In this document: positions 42,927 to 56,577 of the stretch, piece by piece | Numbering within the stretch: the stretch's first letter is position 1 | How the letters are laid out: each line of letters starts with the position of its first letter | From: Epiperipatus broadwayi | Lineage: Eukaryota > Onychophora > Udeonychophora > Euonychophora > Peripatidae | NCBI GenBank assembly: GCA_028023455.1 | Contig: JAQFVV010006353.1 | Span: 2,888,939 to 2,952,938, forward strand | Length of the DNA: 64,000 nucleotides | Direction of reading: 5' to 3' | Notes under the pieces: generated by a model | The model's input: only the letters and a program-made list of their open reading frames with translations | The model's database searches: none | What the model was told of the DNA's origin: nothing | Program-made: the position numbers and the translations under genes

Positions 42927-45900
42927 ACCCTTACTTCTCGATGTATAATATAGTTTGAAATACAACTAGCTCAATTAAATTATTATGCTTAATTAAAAAT
43001 TTGCATATCTATCTTTAATTTACTTTTATACTATCATATTCTAATTAAATTTATTATCAATTATCAAAATCAATATATTTCTATAGTATGTAATAATTAA
43101 ATAAGTATTTATTAAAATCATGAGACTGTGAAGTAAAGTTACAAAGCAATAAGTAGATTTACATTGAGTCAATATCTCCCAAGACATTGTCTCAATGGCA
43201 TAAGAATACTATAACCTCCTTACTATCCTATTATTACATCTATAGCATTCTTATGGCTTTTAAATAAAATAAACTATCTTTAAATGTAATAAATAAATAA
43301 ATCTTAACTTTTAATTTTTAAAAGAATACAATTAAATAATCTCAGGTTCTTCTAATTATCTTAAAGTAATGATAACTCATGTAAATAAGTATGATATGGG
43401 ATTTTATATCAAACCTAAATACACCTAACTTATACTAATAATAATAATACTCAATACTAATCCTAGGGTATAACTTAATCTTATTTATTTCGGTTATATC
43501 ATCAATCATTAAATAAATAAATAATCATGTGTATATCTTTTATCTTCATATAGTATCTTAATTTTGGGAATAGATCAAAATCTTACAATTTATTAATCTG
43601 TGGCAATAAATAATATTGTACTTTTATAATGTGCATTATAATTACCCTATGACCATAATAATATTATATGTTAATGTCAATCAATTCTTATAAAATGATA
43701 TCAGGAAAATATTATGTTTATTTCTAAATAATAATAATAAATTCATATTGTGCAAATATTATGTTTATCCAAATTATCTGCTGTCAAGTGCTGTGGTGTA
43801 AAATAATGAACTCAACACACTTTTAAAAAACAAATTAAACAAGTTTATTTACATTAACTTCAACTAAAAATTTATTTACAATATTTACAGTTCAAAATTA
43901 TGAAAACAAAGAAAATAAAAATAAGAAAATAATAATACAATATGTTTACACTATTATTAACTCATACTCCTATAAGTAATTATACATTCTTTAAAATGCT
44001 GTATTAATAACATTAAAGTATGTTTTCAAAACTCAGACTTTAAATAAATATCAGTGAACTTCAATTATTACACAGAAAAATTTATGTAAATAATCTTTAT
44101 GTAGCATATGTAAACAATTAAACTTTATTAATTAAATTGCTACATCACTTAAGTATTGCTATTATTCATTTTATAATGTACTAGTATGTGTTTACTTTAT
44201 TATCAGCATTACTTTAATAGCATAATATAGAAACTAATGTATCCTTGTAATGTAATAACAAATAATTGATTATAATTTTATATTTCACTTAATGCAATTC
44301 ATGCTACATGTTTTTATTAAATATGCATTACATATATGTACTGTTAAAATAATAATATTTAAATTATTCATCAATTTCAAATTCATAAAGCACTATATTA
44401 GATAAATTTTATGATTCTTTTCTGTGTGAAATTATTACTTTAATCCATGTGTTATACTACTCCTTCCTAATAAATTTCTATCTACAAAACATCCTTTAAA
44501 ACTTATTTAAACTTTCCGGAAAAACAATCATCTACTTTAAATAAATACTAATTATTCAAAACTATTTATACCTCATCATATTCAGTAAACCTTTAATTCA
44601 AACATAAACTTCTACATAAAACTTAACTTAATTTATCCAATAAAATATAATAAAATATAAACTTTGAAATCTCTTCCTAACTTTTAAATAAAATAATTAC
44701 TTATATGAATAATAAATATAATTTTAATACTCCAACATAATAATAATAAAAAATAAAAATCAAAATTTATTTACGAAAGAATCATATAATTATTTCTAAG
44801 CTTTTTATGTAATGTTGTATCATATTTATATCATAAATTCAAATTATGCATATTTAAATAAACTGTTACTGCCAATATAATGTGTGTGTATTTTTAAAAT
44901 ATTCATACATCCATTCAACAATAACATATCATTCGGTTGATCTAAAGAAAAACATATTAAATACATCAAAATTATTATTATATAATTTTACCATCAATAA
45001 TGATTTAATGTACAGTCCATCTTCCAATATTCTTCGGAATTACAGCTTCATAGAATAAATCACATTTATACTCACAATCATTCTTTAACATATTACGTTT
45101 TATATTAATTATAAGATAAACTTATGCAATTAATTATTATATTACTTTAGTTATTATTTTAAGAAATGTACCTATCTTATTTTTAATAGATTAATAATAT
45201 TTAACTTTTATATTAGATAAATAAAACAAAATTCATATTACATAAATCCAGCGATGTTTCCTTTTCACCATAAAGTTCTTTAATCGTAGGCACATATTCA
45301 CTAGAACACCATTTCCTGTTTCCGGTCCACCACGTGTTTTTTAAAAGTTTATGAAAAATGAAAACGTTCTTTTAAAACCAAAACAAAAGTTAATAAAATT
45401 AAAATAGTTTATCTGATCCGGATGCAGTTCTTAAAGAATATTATTTAAAAGTTATTATTTTAAATTAGACTATAGTTTATGAAAAATTATCATTTAATTA
45501 TTTTAAATTTAACTTGGACGTCCACGTATTACTTGCACATTTCTTAACAAAATATCCAGGTAAGAATCAGCTTCTTTATCTATAAACGACCCGCGTTTAA
45601 ATTATTTCAATATAATAATTTTATTATATTAAGATTTTTAGCTAATTATATTTCAATTGACTTGCCTTTAAAATTATCAACATTCAGTCTTTTAAACATA
45701 AAAACTTAACAAGGCAAGCATTCAAAGCTACTTTCATTTCTAATATCTTTACTTAAGATATATATTCAAATTTATAGCTTGCAAAAATACTTTCTTCATA
45801 AAGAAGTATTTTATTCTTTAAAATATCTATTTTCTAATAGTCAATAATAATTAGCTTTTAAAATTATATATTGTCCAAAATACTACTTTTCTCCATCTCG

Positions 45901-47178
45901 TAACTTTCCAAACTAATCCAGCGTTTGTCATATCTCTAGTATAAAGTTTCCGATATATTTTCACTATATATGATGTTCCCATGACCATTTGCATGTAAAT
46001 TGAGCTTCAATTTAGAGACGATTGATAGGAAAATTTAAATTAACACTGCATGTCTATTATTTAAAACTTTTATAGATTATTTATAACGACACTCTTGTAA
46101 TTTAAAAAAAAAAAAATGATTTTAGAGCGTCTATAAATTTACTTAGCTATTTTTTTTAATAGCACAATTAACTTGAAAATTCAATCACGAAGTCCTCTCC
46201 TAACAATTGAACTGAGCTTTTATACCGGAAGAAACTTCCCATTTGATTGGTAGATTAAACAATCAACTTTGCTGGCTTATTTACATATTTACCAACAACA
46301 CAAAATTAAAAATAAATAATGACTTATTTAATATTTAATACATTATTAAATTTTTAAAATAATCTTTATCGTTTATTTAAATCTATTAAACATCTCTTTT
46401 AAAATATTCTTACTTACTTGATTTTAATTTTAACTTTTATAAGATTATTTAAAATACACTAAGTCTTTTTTATACGTTATATTTTTAAAGCAATATTCTA
46501 AAATCAGATTTAATATTCTACATTGATTTATCTTTATTTTTATCTCGTGATAGCTCACGTATTATTTATAAATTTTACAACATGATTTTTAAAATAGTTT
46601 TGCAACTTTATTAAACAACTTCCAAGCATGTGTGTGTATTTAACTAACATCTGTTTTTTTTTTTTTTTACAATAAAAGAAACGCTTCTCATAATCTAAAA
46701 ATAAACTAACAATTGCATTTTTTAAAATAAATATTTTTTAAATAAATAAGATAATATAACAGATTTTAAATTAATAATTCGACATTATTGAAATCAAATA
46801 TTAATCTTCTATTTATGTACTTATAATAATTAAAATATTTATATTCTTTTATAATATTATTTTATCAATAATAAACATATGCATTTAATTTTAACTTGTC
46901 TTTTAAACACCTTTAGCTTTAAATACCTATTTATTAAATATATTAATGCAGTATTGATTATGGCCATTTTTCCCAACTATATATTATAATCATCATCATT
47001 TAAAATGTCTCTCTCAATATCAGCACAATTTCACATATCAAATACTCATAGATTGCTTTAATTAAACCCTTTGAAATATTACCATAAGCAAAATTAACAT
47101 CACATATTCAAATATATCTTAAATTTAAAATTTTTAATAGATTAGCACAAAATTAGATGGTGACCCATACAAAAGGGC

Positions 47179-47181
<3 letters not shown>
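42924..47181. other. Gene-free AT-rich block
   Basis: Over 4 kb with no coding frame above background, no tRNA-like or hammerhead-like motif and none of the palindromic families. Short TAA/TAAA runs are frequent. From about 44.9 to 46.4 kb there are scattered CpG-containing words, but no frame to go with them. It could be intronic. Confidence 0.45.

Positions 47182-47259
<78 letters not shown>
47182..47259. repeat. (TA)n microsatellite
   Basis: Pure TA tract of about 78 bp, bordered on the right by a repeat F arm. Confidence 0.97.
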
Positions 47260-47263
<4 letters not shown>

Positions 47264-47365
47264 AAAAGAAGGTTGCTTTGATAACAGTTTGACATTGTTG
47301 ATTGTTATGGATATTAGGGATTGTCTAAGTGTTGACTGGTTTCTAATAGTTTTATATATATATGT
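47260..47365 (+). repeat. Repeat F, single arm
   Basis: 'TGTTAAAAGAAGGTTGCTTT', 'GATAACAGTTTGACATTG' and 'GGGATTGTCTAAGTGTTGAC' match the right arm of the palindrome at 49870-50060. The (TA)n tract sits immediately to its left. Confidence 0.7.
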
Positions 47366-49869
47366 AACTGGTGATAAGGATGAAGAATAGAAAGGACTCC
47401 AAAAGGTGAACCCACTTATTCAGTTTTTGATGTTTATAAGTTTACCCATGGTAATACTAATGAAAATTCAAAATGAATTTAATACATCTGCTACATGAAA
47501 ATATGCTATTTATAGAAAGATGTAGATATAACTAATTTTAATAATCTGTTTTTAATAATAAAGCAAATGTTAGTAACTGTTAAAATGTTATTGGCAAAGC
47601 ATAATGTGTATGTATTTAAGGAAAACAAATATATTTAGTCTGAGAGAGACAAATTTGTTCCATTAATTACATATATACTAAATTATGCTAATTCCAGGTA
47701 AACGTAGATATACCAGAAACGAAGATAGTATCACCTTTCTTTTACATATAAAAGAATACCTTGAGAACAGATTGAAAAGTCATGCAATTTACATTTATAA
47801 ATTAATCTAGCTTTGGCTAATATTGGCTTCATTATACACTATTATTTATTACATATATAATTGATAATGCTAAACTGGATATTCTAGACTCAAATCTATC
47901 ATCAAACAATATTTACAATCACCAGTCCATTACCAAGACTAATTACATTTAAATAGAAAGTGGAAATCTATTTTCTATTTCTAACTTCTTTAAATGGATT
48001 TTAAATTACATAAACAAAAATAAAAGATAGAATTTACTTTCCAATCAAGAAATTATTGAAACCCCATTCTAGTCAGTTTAAGTTGAACTTTTTACAAAAC
48101 TAATTTGTAACTTTGCCTTGTTACTTATCGTTATACAATTTACAATCCGTTTAAATAGCCTAAGCATAAATAAACACTGAATTTTCCTTTTCCAACAAGA
48201 TGCAATTACCATTATCAATATATGAGAGATTTGATTGGATGCTGTAAGCATTGATTGATGAGTGATTTAAATGTAATAGATATAAAATGATATCAAACTG
48301 GTGTTGACTTTATTATTAATATCAAAAACCTTTTAATCTTGTTTAAACAACTTATGAATTGCCTAACATTCTGAATTGAACATAGCAATATTGAATCTTA
48401 AACTTAAGGCTTTCATATCACCTAATGCACATATAAACAATACATATTTTACTTTATCCAACTTTTAATTAATAAATACTAAAATGTTTCACTATATACA
48501 AAGTTATATATTCATAATATATGTACACATTTTTTATAATAGTTTCTATTTACTGTGGAGATATTGAAAATAATATATATAATATTCTATAATAACTAAT
48601 TTTATTTATTGTGCACTCAAAATCAAAAATAATTGTTTTCTCCAATCACAATTGGGATTTTTATATTTAACTTGAAATAAAAGTATGAGATGACTAGAAT
48701 AATTAGTTGTAAACATTAGTAATTAAATTAATTAATTTCTAGATACCCCATGTGTTTATATCAAGTTAAATAAAAAAAACCCACATATAGTTGAAGAAAA
48801 AAATATTTTTGGCTTTCTAGTGCACAGTAAATAAAAACATGTACTACACAATATTTTTTATATATTATTTTTAACATTTTAAATATTGCATATTTTTGTA
48901 AATATTCAAATTTTATTTAAAAGAATAAAAACAACATCATGTCCTATGTAATAAATGAAGATCACACATTAAAAATTGACTCTAATCTTATTTTGTTTAT
49001 GAAAGAAGTGTTTTTTTTAAAAGAAACTTTTACAATCAAGAGAAATTAAAATTTCATACATTTGTTTTTTAGAAATAAATAGTTTTTACAATTAAGAAAA
49101 GTTAAGATTTGCTGTTATTTTTATTTGAATTTACAGTATATGCAATTTAGTATATGCCATTTTAAAAGAAAAATATACCACTATTTTAAGTGTATTACTG
49201 AAACTTACTGAACCAATATCAACTTTTTTGAAATTCAGTCCCAACATCCTTGAACTAGAGAAACAATTGAACATCTCTGAAATATTTCACAGTGTAATTT
49301 GCATAGTCATTAATTTCTAATGTGTAAAAAATTTGAAGGCAATCAATTTGATAAAAGTTAAAAATTGAGTATAAAATTTATCCTAAATAAACAAGGAAAC
49401 AGAGTTTCTAAATTAAACAAAAGTGTTAAATAAAATAGACTTTTCAAATTTTACACTTTTTAAAATCATATGATGAAAACAAGTGAATAAACTAAATAAT
49501 ATTTGTAGAATATAAAATGAAATATGATAAAAGTTTTGGTTTTGACTTATTTTATATACTGAAGTTTATTTAAAAAAGACAATTACTGATTCATATTTTT
49601 TATGTATGCTAAATAATCTAATAAATAAACACTTAAAAATGTTTAAACTATAACCAAATGATGAAATATTGAGTAAAATAAAATACTTTTCATCTTGGAG
49701 AAAATAGTGAACACATACTGATTAAAAGATAGTTTACAGTATATAAAAATTAATGAAGAAAATGTTAACTAATATGTATAAAATAACAAGTGATTATAAA
49801 ATTTACAAATGTGCACATACACACAAAGTGTAATAATGCTCAAGGATAAATGGGCTTGAAGATGATTAA
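47366..49869. other. No gene seen
   Basis: AT-rich non-coding DNA, no repeat family recognised. Confidence 0.4.
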
Positions 49870-50060
49870 AACCTGTCAACACTTAGACAATCCCAATATC
49901 AATAACAATGAACAATTTCAAACTGTTGTGTAACATTCTTTTAACACTTTCATTGTTAAAAGGAGGTTGCCTTGACAACAGTTTGAAATTTCTGTTTGTT
50001 ATTGATATTGGGATTGTCTACATGTTGATTGGTTTTTAATGATAATATATATATATTGTG
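49870..50060. repeat. Repeat F palindrome
   Basis: 'GTCAACACTTAGACAATCCC' (from 49877) opposes 'GGGATTGTCTACATGTTGAT' (to about 50030), and 'AATTTCAAACTGTTGTG' opposes 'GACAACAGTTTGAAATT'. The centre is near 49950. It ends in a short (TA)n. Similar in layout to the PLE palindromes, but without a convincing hammerhead core. Confidence 0.75.
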
Positions 50061-50981
50061 ACCCTGTGCTATTGCACATAATCTTTAAGGAGTACTTTAG
50101 CTTATGAATTTATGATATTCTTAAAAAAATAAAACTAATAAATAAAGATAGAAATGAAGATGATAATATTAGTTGTGTAAATTGTTATCTAACTCTCATG
50201 TATAAATATTTTACTCTATTTAGTTCATTATAAGAATACAATAGATAATATATAATAAATTAGAAATTGTTATAAAGATGTATGCTTAGGTTAAAAGTTA
50301 CTATTTAATTAATGTATACTTTTATATAGGAAGAAAGCTAGACAGAGGTAATTTTTATAGTTAAAGTTTAAAAATATTGACAGATAGTTTATGAATTGTT
50401 TTCTGAATAATTAATAATTTAGTTAAGTTCTTTTATTTAGTAAATTTTTAAAAAAATGTATTTCTGAATAAAGCTTATTGATTTATTTAAATAATATTAA
50501 ATTGTTTAAAGAAATGAAGGTTGGTTATTAAGATAGATTCCATTCAGAAAAAAACATAATTTCCTGTATACATGTGTGTGGGAGAATCTACGTGCACATG
50601 TGTATTTTTGATTTCTTGGTTTTGATTGCCAAGATATTTAATTTTTTAGTCATTAAACATTTAAAAATAAATATTTGATTAACACAGGAATGAAAGGGTT
50701 AAAAGATTTAGATAAGAATCTGTGATAAATTTACAAAATGAAAGGTAATATTTTTATAGGGTAAAATATTATTTATTATATTATTTTATTAAATGTATTA
50801 ATTAATAAAATTCAGTTAACCTTCTTTTCAACTTTGGTCATTAAAATCACTTGGATCAAAGAATGTAGAACAATGTTACATAATTTTTATTAATTAGTTT
50901 CATGTCTTAACTTATATTTTCTAAAATAGAGGTCATTATTTTCACAGGCATGCATTATCTCTGTCAATAGAAATATAAAAG
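50061..50981. other. No gene seen
   Basis: AT-rich non-coding DNA. Confidence 0.4.
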
Positions 50982-51065
50982 ATGAGGATTGTCAGTATAC
51001 AGGGGCTTCTTCTATTGCTTCTGCTGCTTCTGGCTGATCACTACAATCTTCTCATCTTTAAGTAA
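50982..51065 (+). CDS. Possible signal-peptide-like short frame or exon (weak)
   Basis: ATG at 50982 opens 27 codons beginning MRIVSIQG, then nine consecutive leucines, Ala-Asp, and ending NLLIFK at TAA 51063-51065. A charged N-terminus, a long hydrophobic core and an Ala before Asp look like a secretory signal peptide. The stretch is distinctly richer in G and C (CTT/CTG codons) than its surroundings. 'CTGTCAATAG' just upstream could be a splice acceptor, and 'TTTAAGTAACAG' at the end a poor donor. If it is an exon, downstream exons are not recognisable. It may equally be a chance CTN-rich simple sequence. I assign no function. Confidence 0.22.
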   Translation: MRIVSIQGLLLLLLLLLADHYNLLIFK

Positions 51066-52499
51066 CAGTAATAATTTTCTTTAATTATTGTTTTTTATCC
51101 AAGTTTAAATTTACTAAATTTTATATTTTGTTAACCTACAGTGCAGTGCTAAGACAACTTTTATAAGGTACATTTGTTTTTAGTGGAAAATTCAATTTCC
51201 CTCTAAATTATTAATGTCATGCTTTGAAAAAATAATCAGTTTATAATGATTCAAATCCATCAGTTATGCTTAAAAAGAAATTATAAAAGAAACCAGGTGA
51301 TATCTTTTATATTAATTTATAAACCCACTCTGGACAATATACTATTTTGTTTCTCACTATTGTATTTTGCCTTTAAGAAAAAAAGACTAAAGTTTAAAAA
51401 AAGACTGTTGAAAATTTGATTTTGAAGATAAACAGTTATATTAACTGTTATTACTAATTATTCATGTTAAAATGCCTCAACTTACATTAATTTTAATAGA
51501 TATTTGAAATATTTTCTCAATATAAAATTTTTACAAGTAATAAATATTATGACATTGTTGACACAGGAGGTAAACTTTTAATATGCTTTGCTTTCTCAGT
51601 ATTTTGCTAAAAAATACTTAGAATAAAATGGAATCAAGGAAATTAATAAATAACTTTATACAGGAAAATATAGTTTCCATGTATAACAATAATATATATT
51701 AAATAAATGCATTATGTTGAATTGCAAACTGTCAAATTTAATAATAATTTATAAAAAATTATCAAAATGATATCTAAGTGAATTAAAAAAAGATTAAGAG
51801 TTTCTTCTAAATGTGCATTTTCTAAAAAGAGAAGAAAAAAGAAAAGAATGGTTTATTTCCAATGGAACCATGGGCAAAATTCAATGGACAACTGTCTTAA
51901 TTAATATTGTGTTATTAAATAAAGATTCTCAAACAACCAATTTCTTTAAAAATGGATCCAGACTTTTGCTTATTTAGAATAAAACTTTGTGAATGTCTTT
52001 ATTATTTATCACTTATTTTTGAAAGTTATATTTGCTTTCATTTTATTATGAAAGAAAATATATGTGATAAGTATGGAGGCTTCATTCTACAGATGATTCA
52101 CCAAGGAAGGACCTTACAACCTTAACAAACTGCTTCATAAGATATTAAAGAGAAGACATAAAGATTATATTAGAAGATGTTATTTAAAATGTAAAATATT
52201 TATTGCTCAGAGAATGTATTTTGATGGAGGAAAATGTATGGTTCAAAAGTGTTGCATAGGAATGAGTAAAGTTTTTCCTTTTCCTAGTTTATTTATTTAC
52301 TTTATGAGTAATGCAATGCATTTATTATTGCTTTGAGATTTCTTTTTATTTTAATGCATGTTTCTGTAGTAAAAATTAAAAGAACTAACTAACCACTGAG
52401 CTTAGCTGAATATATTATTAGTTTTCATAATATTAGGAGTCTCTCATACAATCATAACCGTATTTCATATTAATATAATCATCCTTCTCTTTATTTGGT

Positions 52500-52503
<4 letters not shown>
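51066..52503. other. No gene seen
   Basis: AT-rich non-coding DNA. Confidence 0.4.

Positions 52504-52577
<74 letters not shown>
52504..52577. repeat. (TA)n microsatellite
   Basis: Pure TA tract of about 74 bp. Confidence 0.97.
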
Positions 52578-52580
<3 letters not shown>

Positions 52581-53416
52581 ACCTTCTGAAGGGGCACAAG
52601 TAATTAAACTGTATTGGATCAGTAGTGAATAACTGCATTGTATTAAAAAAATAGCCTTAAAATTTAAAAAAAATTTCTATTAATGGTTCAAAAACTTATA
52701 TGTGGGCTAACTATGCATTTCTGTTGGAAAATTTTTTAAGCATTTATTGTTATTCTTATGTTTGATAGTGTTTAATACAAGGAAGGGGGTGGATTATTAC
52801 GGAAAGTGTTATGATAGTAGTTAGATTGAGGCAAAGTTGTTTTATTTATTTATAAGATAGTGTTGGTGTTTGTTGAATGGTTTTCTGATTTATTATTCAT
52901 TGACACCCATCTTTTGTACTAATATTATAGCCAGGTTTAACCCATAGACATATTAGGTATGTTGTGGTTAGAATAATTTAAATTCACATAGCAGCATATA
53001 TGTGTATGAATGTTGTCATTATCTCATTTTCATTTCATATTCTAATTGCAATAAACCATATTACACTTATAATAAAACATTTAAATTACAATAATTATCT
53101 TTAATAATTTTGCAAAAATATATCTTCTTTAATGATTAATGGATATTTGAATTGGTAAATTACTTGACTAATCTAAATAATAATATAAACCATTTATTTA
53201 ATAGTTGAGTGATATTCATTTGTTTCAAAGTTATAAAAAAGTTCATTTTTTTTGTTATTTAATTTAACTTAATTGCGAAGGTCAATATGATTTTTTTTTT
53301 AGAAAAGATTTCTTGAATATTAATTAATTGATTAACTGTAAAAAGAATGTGGGAGTTAAGCTTTGGATGATCAGGTGACCTTTTTGATTGGTGGGGGAGT
53401 TTTTTTTTAAACTGAT

Positions 53417-53420
<4 letters not shown>
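52578..53420. other. No gene seen
   Basis: AT-rich non-coding DNA. Confidence 0.4.

Positions 53421-53455
<35 letters not shown>
53421..53455. repeat. (TAA)n microsatellite
   Basis: About eleven AAT/TAA units. Confidence 0.95.
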
Positions 53456-53457
<2 letters not shown>

Positions 53458-56400
53458 CATTATCTTTTGTAATTTCAACAAGTGTACTTTTCATTTTCTG
53501 CTGCTATCGATTATATATCTCTCTTCCAAAAAACAGTTTAAAGTGAAACTCTCAAACAGCCTTTTCATGAAGCTCATTCATTATTGGACCTTCAGACGTT
53601 CAAGCTTTATAAGAGAATGGCTGAATAGAAATATAAAGGTATCGGTCTTGCTTCTTTTGCCTAATTAAGAAATTTAAATTAACATTTTCATTTTGTTTAA
53701 AGATGTTCTTTTATAATATTAAACTTATGTTATTTCATTTACTTTTATGTATCTCCATTAAAAAGAATATCAAAATGCAAGAACTTTATAATTTTTTAAG
53801 TCCCATGTGTGATGTTTATAATGTTTTTTCATCATGGAAATCTTTGCAGACTTTTTTAACAAAATTTACTGTGATAAGCTCTCTATTTGACTTATTTTTC
53901 ACATATACAAAAGTGAAATTAAAATTTAAAAGGATACGTGTACTTGATTATGTGTTTGATATTTAATAATTATTGCGGAATGCTAACTTTATATCTTATT
54001 TTATGCTTATAAAATAATATGTGTTTTATTAAAGAAATATAGATGACTTACCCAGAATAATTAATTACTATTACTTACCAAATATAGATGTCTAAATCGA
54101 ATAGAAGGACTTTAATATTACACATTTTTATTCTCTTCGAGACATGGATATATGTGTTAATGTTTAAGAAAATACAAATTGCCTGTGGACAATTATCAGC
54201 AACTTATTAAAGTTAATAATGCGAATACCAATCTATAAATTATGAAAGTGAATATTTTCTGCAGAAAAATATGTTAAGTTATCATTGAATTAAATACCTT
54301 AGATGTGCTTAAAAATAAATAACAGAGTATATCAATTAATATCTGAAACTGTCTTTCCATGTAATTATTATTACAAATATTTATCATTATGTGTAATATA
54401 TAAGTAAACTCTATTGGCTTATGGCTAAAGGACATTGGAGGTTTACTAAATTAATTATGAATTATAACTGTTTTGTCCTACAAGAACTTATTTTCTGTTT
54501 CATATTTATATTTAAACACGCACTCATTTGGGATTCATCTCTGGATCATTTAGTAAGCTTGAAAAGGAACTTTGCAAGTGAATATTTTTTTTTCAAGTTT
54601 AAAAGAAGAATGACTCTATTTTTTATTATTATTCATTGTTAATAGTATATACATCATAGATAGTTAGACAGATTTAGTGTTGTATGTATTTAATATTATA
54701 TGTTTATTATTTAATTTGCGAACTTCGAGAACTTCTCAGGACAGCATATCCTCAAAATGATGAATATGCTTGTAAAATCTTATTGCTTAAGTGTTATTTG
54801 TTTTCATCTATTTGAAAGTGAAACATATATATTTTGGGTATATTATTAAAGATGGTTCAATCTTATATATCTTTTTTTTTATCTCGAAGAGAGAATTAAT
54901 TTCAAGAGTAGCTAGAGAATAATAAAAAAAGAAAGAATATTGTGTTAGAGGTAATAAAACTTAATTTATTAGATTATTGCTATTTAAAGTATAAAAAAAA
55001 TTCATTCATAATAATTAATATTATTTAAATTTGAAACAACTGAATGTCTCATTTAAGCTAAACGTTTATATTTTAATAGGTTATTTATCTGTTGTAACTT
55101 TCACATATTATATAACTTAGAATTGTTTTTCATACTCTTATTTATGCATTTGTGTGTCTATTTTGTGCAATTATTATATTTACTTAATAAACATTTAGTT
55201 TATAACCATTTCTCAATATAAATTTCGGATGTTGTAATATTCTAAAGAATTGAAGGAATGAGTGTTTTATCTGTGTGTATTTATCTGCCAGCGTATAATG
55301 CTAGATATGTAGAAGAGCTGTGGAAAAGGAAATTATTCTTGATACGTTCTATGTTTGTAGGGATGAAAGATTTTTTGCCTTAGTATATTATTAAGTATTT
55401 GGCCATGAGTAGAGTTTATTTAGATTGTATGCATACATATTATGAAATGATATTTATGAAGTCAAGTGACATTTTCCCATTGTTTGTTTGGTGATGAGAA
55501 AAATTCCACCAATAGTGTATTTCAGATTTAAATAAGCTATTGTTGATGTATTAGTCTTAAAGAGTTTATTCACTCCTCATGTGCTGGGATTCCTCTTGAA
55601 CGTCTAGTTTGTATTATCATAAAAATACAGCTGTGTAATTCAGTCAGTGGTCGGATAAATAGTTAATTTAAATTCTTTATTGAATATTAGAACGGATATA
55701 GTGTTCTATTGTTTTGGTTGGTCTATGACATTGTCCGAAATTAAATAATTATTTAATAATTTTTGAATAAATTGATAATGTGTAGAAAAGATTGTTTTCT
55801 TGTATTATTGCATGGGATGTAACACACACGCATAATTTAAATAATATCACGTATATAAGATATAATATTGTTAAACTTAAAATGGGAAATAAATGTTTTG
55901 AAACATCTCATATTAATTTGCCACACGTTAGAGATCATCAAAATCATCAGAATGAATACGATTTTATTGTTATGTCTGAAAAGTGTACTTATTTAAAGCA
56001 ATTGTTTAATTAGGATTACTTAAAGCTGCTCTCTTGATGGTAAAGTGTATATTGTGCCCGATAATATAATGTGTTATTTATTCAGTGTTGTTTATTGATA
56101 AAAAGTATTTGGATAGCCTGGATGTCCAAAGTCAGAATATTAAGGTATAATTTGTTTGCTAATTTATGTCTGTAAACATGACAATAATAAATTATGTAAT
56201 ATGTATGGGAATAATCCTAAATTTCAATTAATAGATTTATTTGTAAATTTTAAAGTTAAGATAAAATCTTATTCTGAATCAGTTACATTTAACTAAACCT
56301 TAAGTGTCAATAAAAGCTTTGTTTATTATTTAAAAAACTGTGTCTCGAGTTGTTCTTATATGCATTCAAATTTTGGTTTCCACATCTCCATATTTCATAC

Positions 56401-56522
56401 ATCTATTACAAAATTAAATATATTATTTTATGGCTTTGATATTAAATATGCTAAGATCTGATAATATTGTTTCCTAGATCCAAACGTTACATGAGATATT
56501 TTACCACGTGATAAACTTATAA
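53456..56522. other. No gene seen
   Basis: AT-rich DNA with several open frames of 60-90 codons (53703-53966, 54421-54642, 55792-56013). All have ordinary AT-driven composition and no motif, so I do not call them. Confidence 0.45.
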
Positions 56523-56577
56523 AGATGTTGCCTAAAAGTATTATTTGGATGATGTTGCCTAAAAGTATTATTTGGAT
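56523..56577. repeat. 27-bp tandem duplication
   Basis: 'GATGTTGCCTAAAAGTATTA' plus 'TTTGGAT' occurs twice back to back without change, so it is recent. Confidence 0.9.

Noticed and set aside
49950-50000. Hammerhead in repeat F palindrome
   Set aside because: UUGACAA and GAAA words are present but helix II cannot be formed in the right register.
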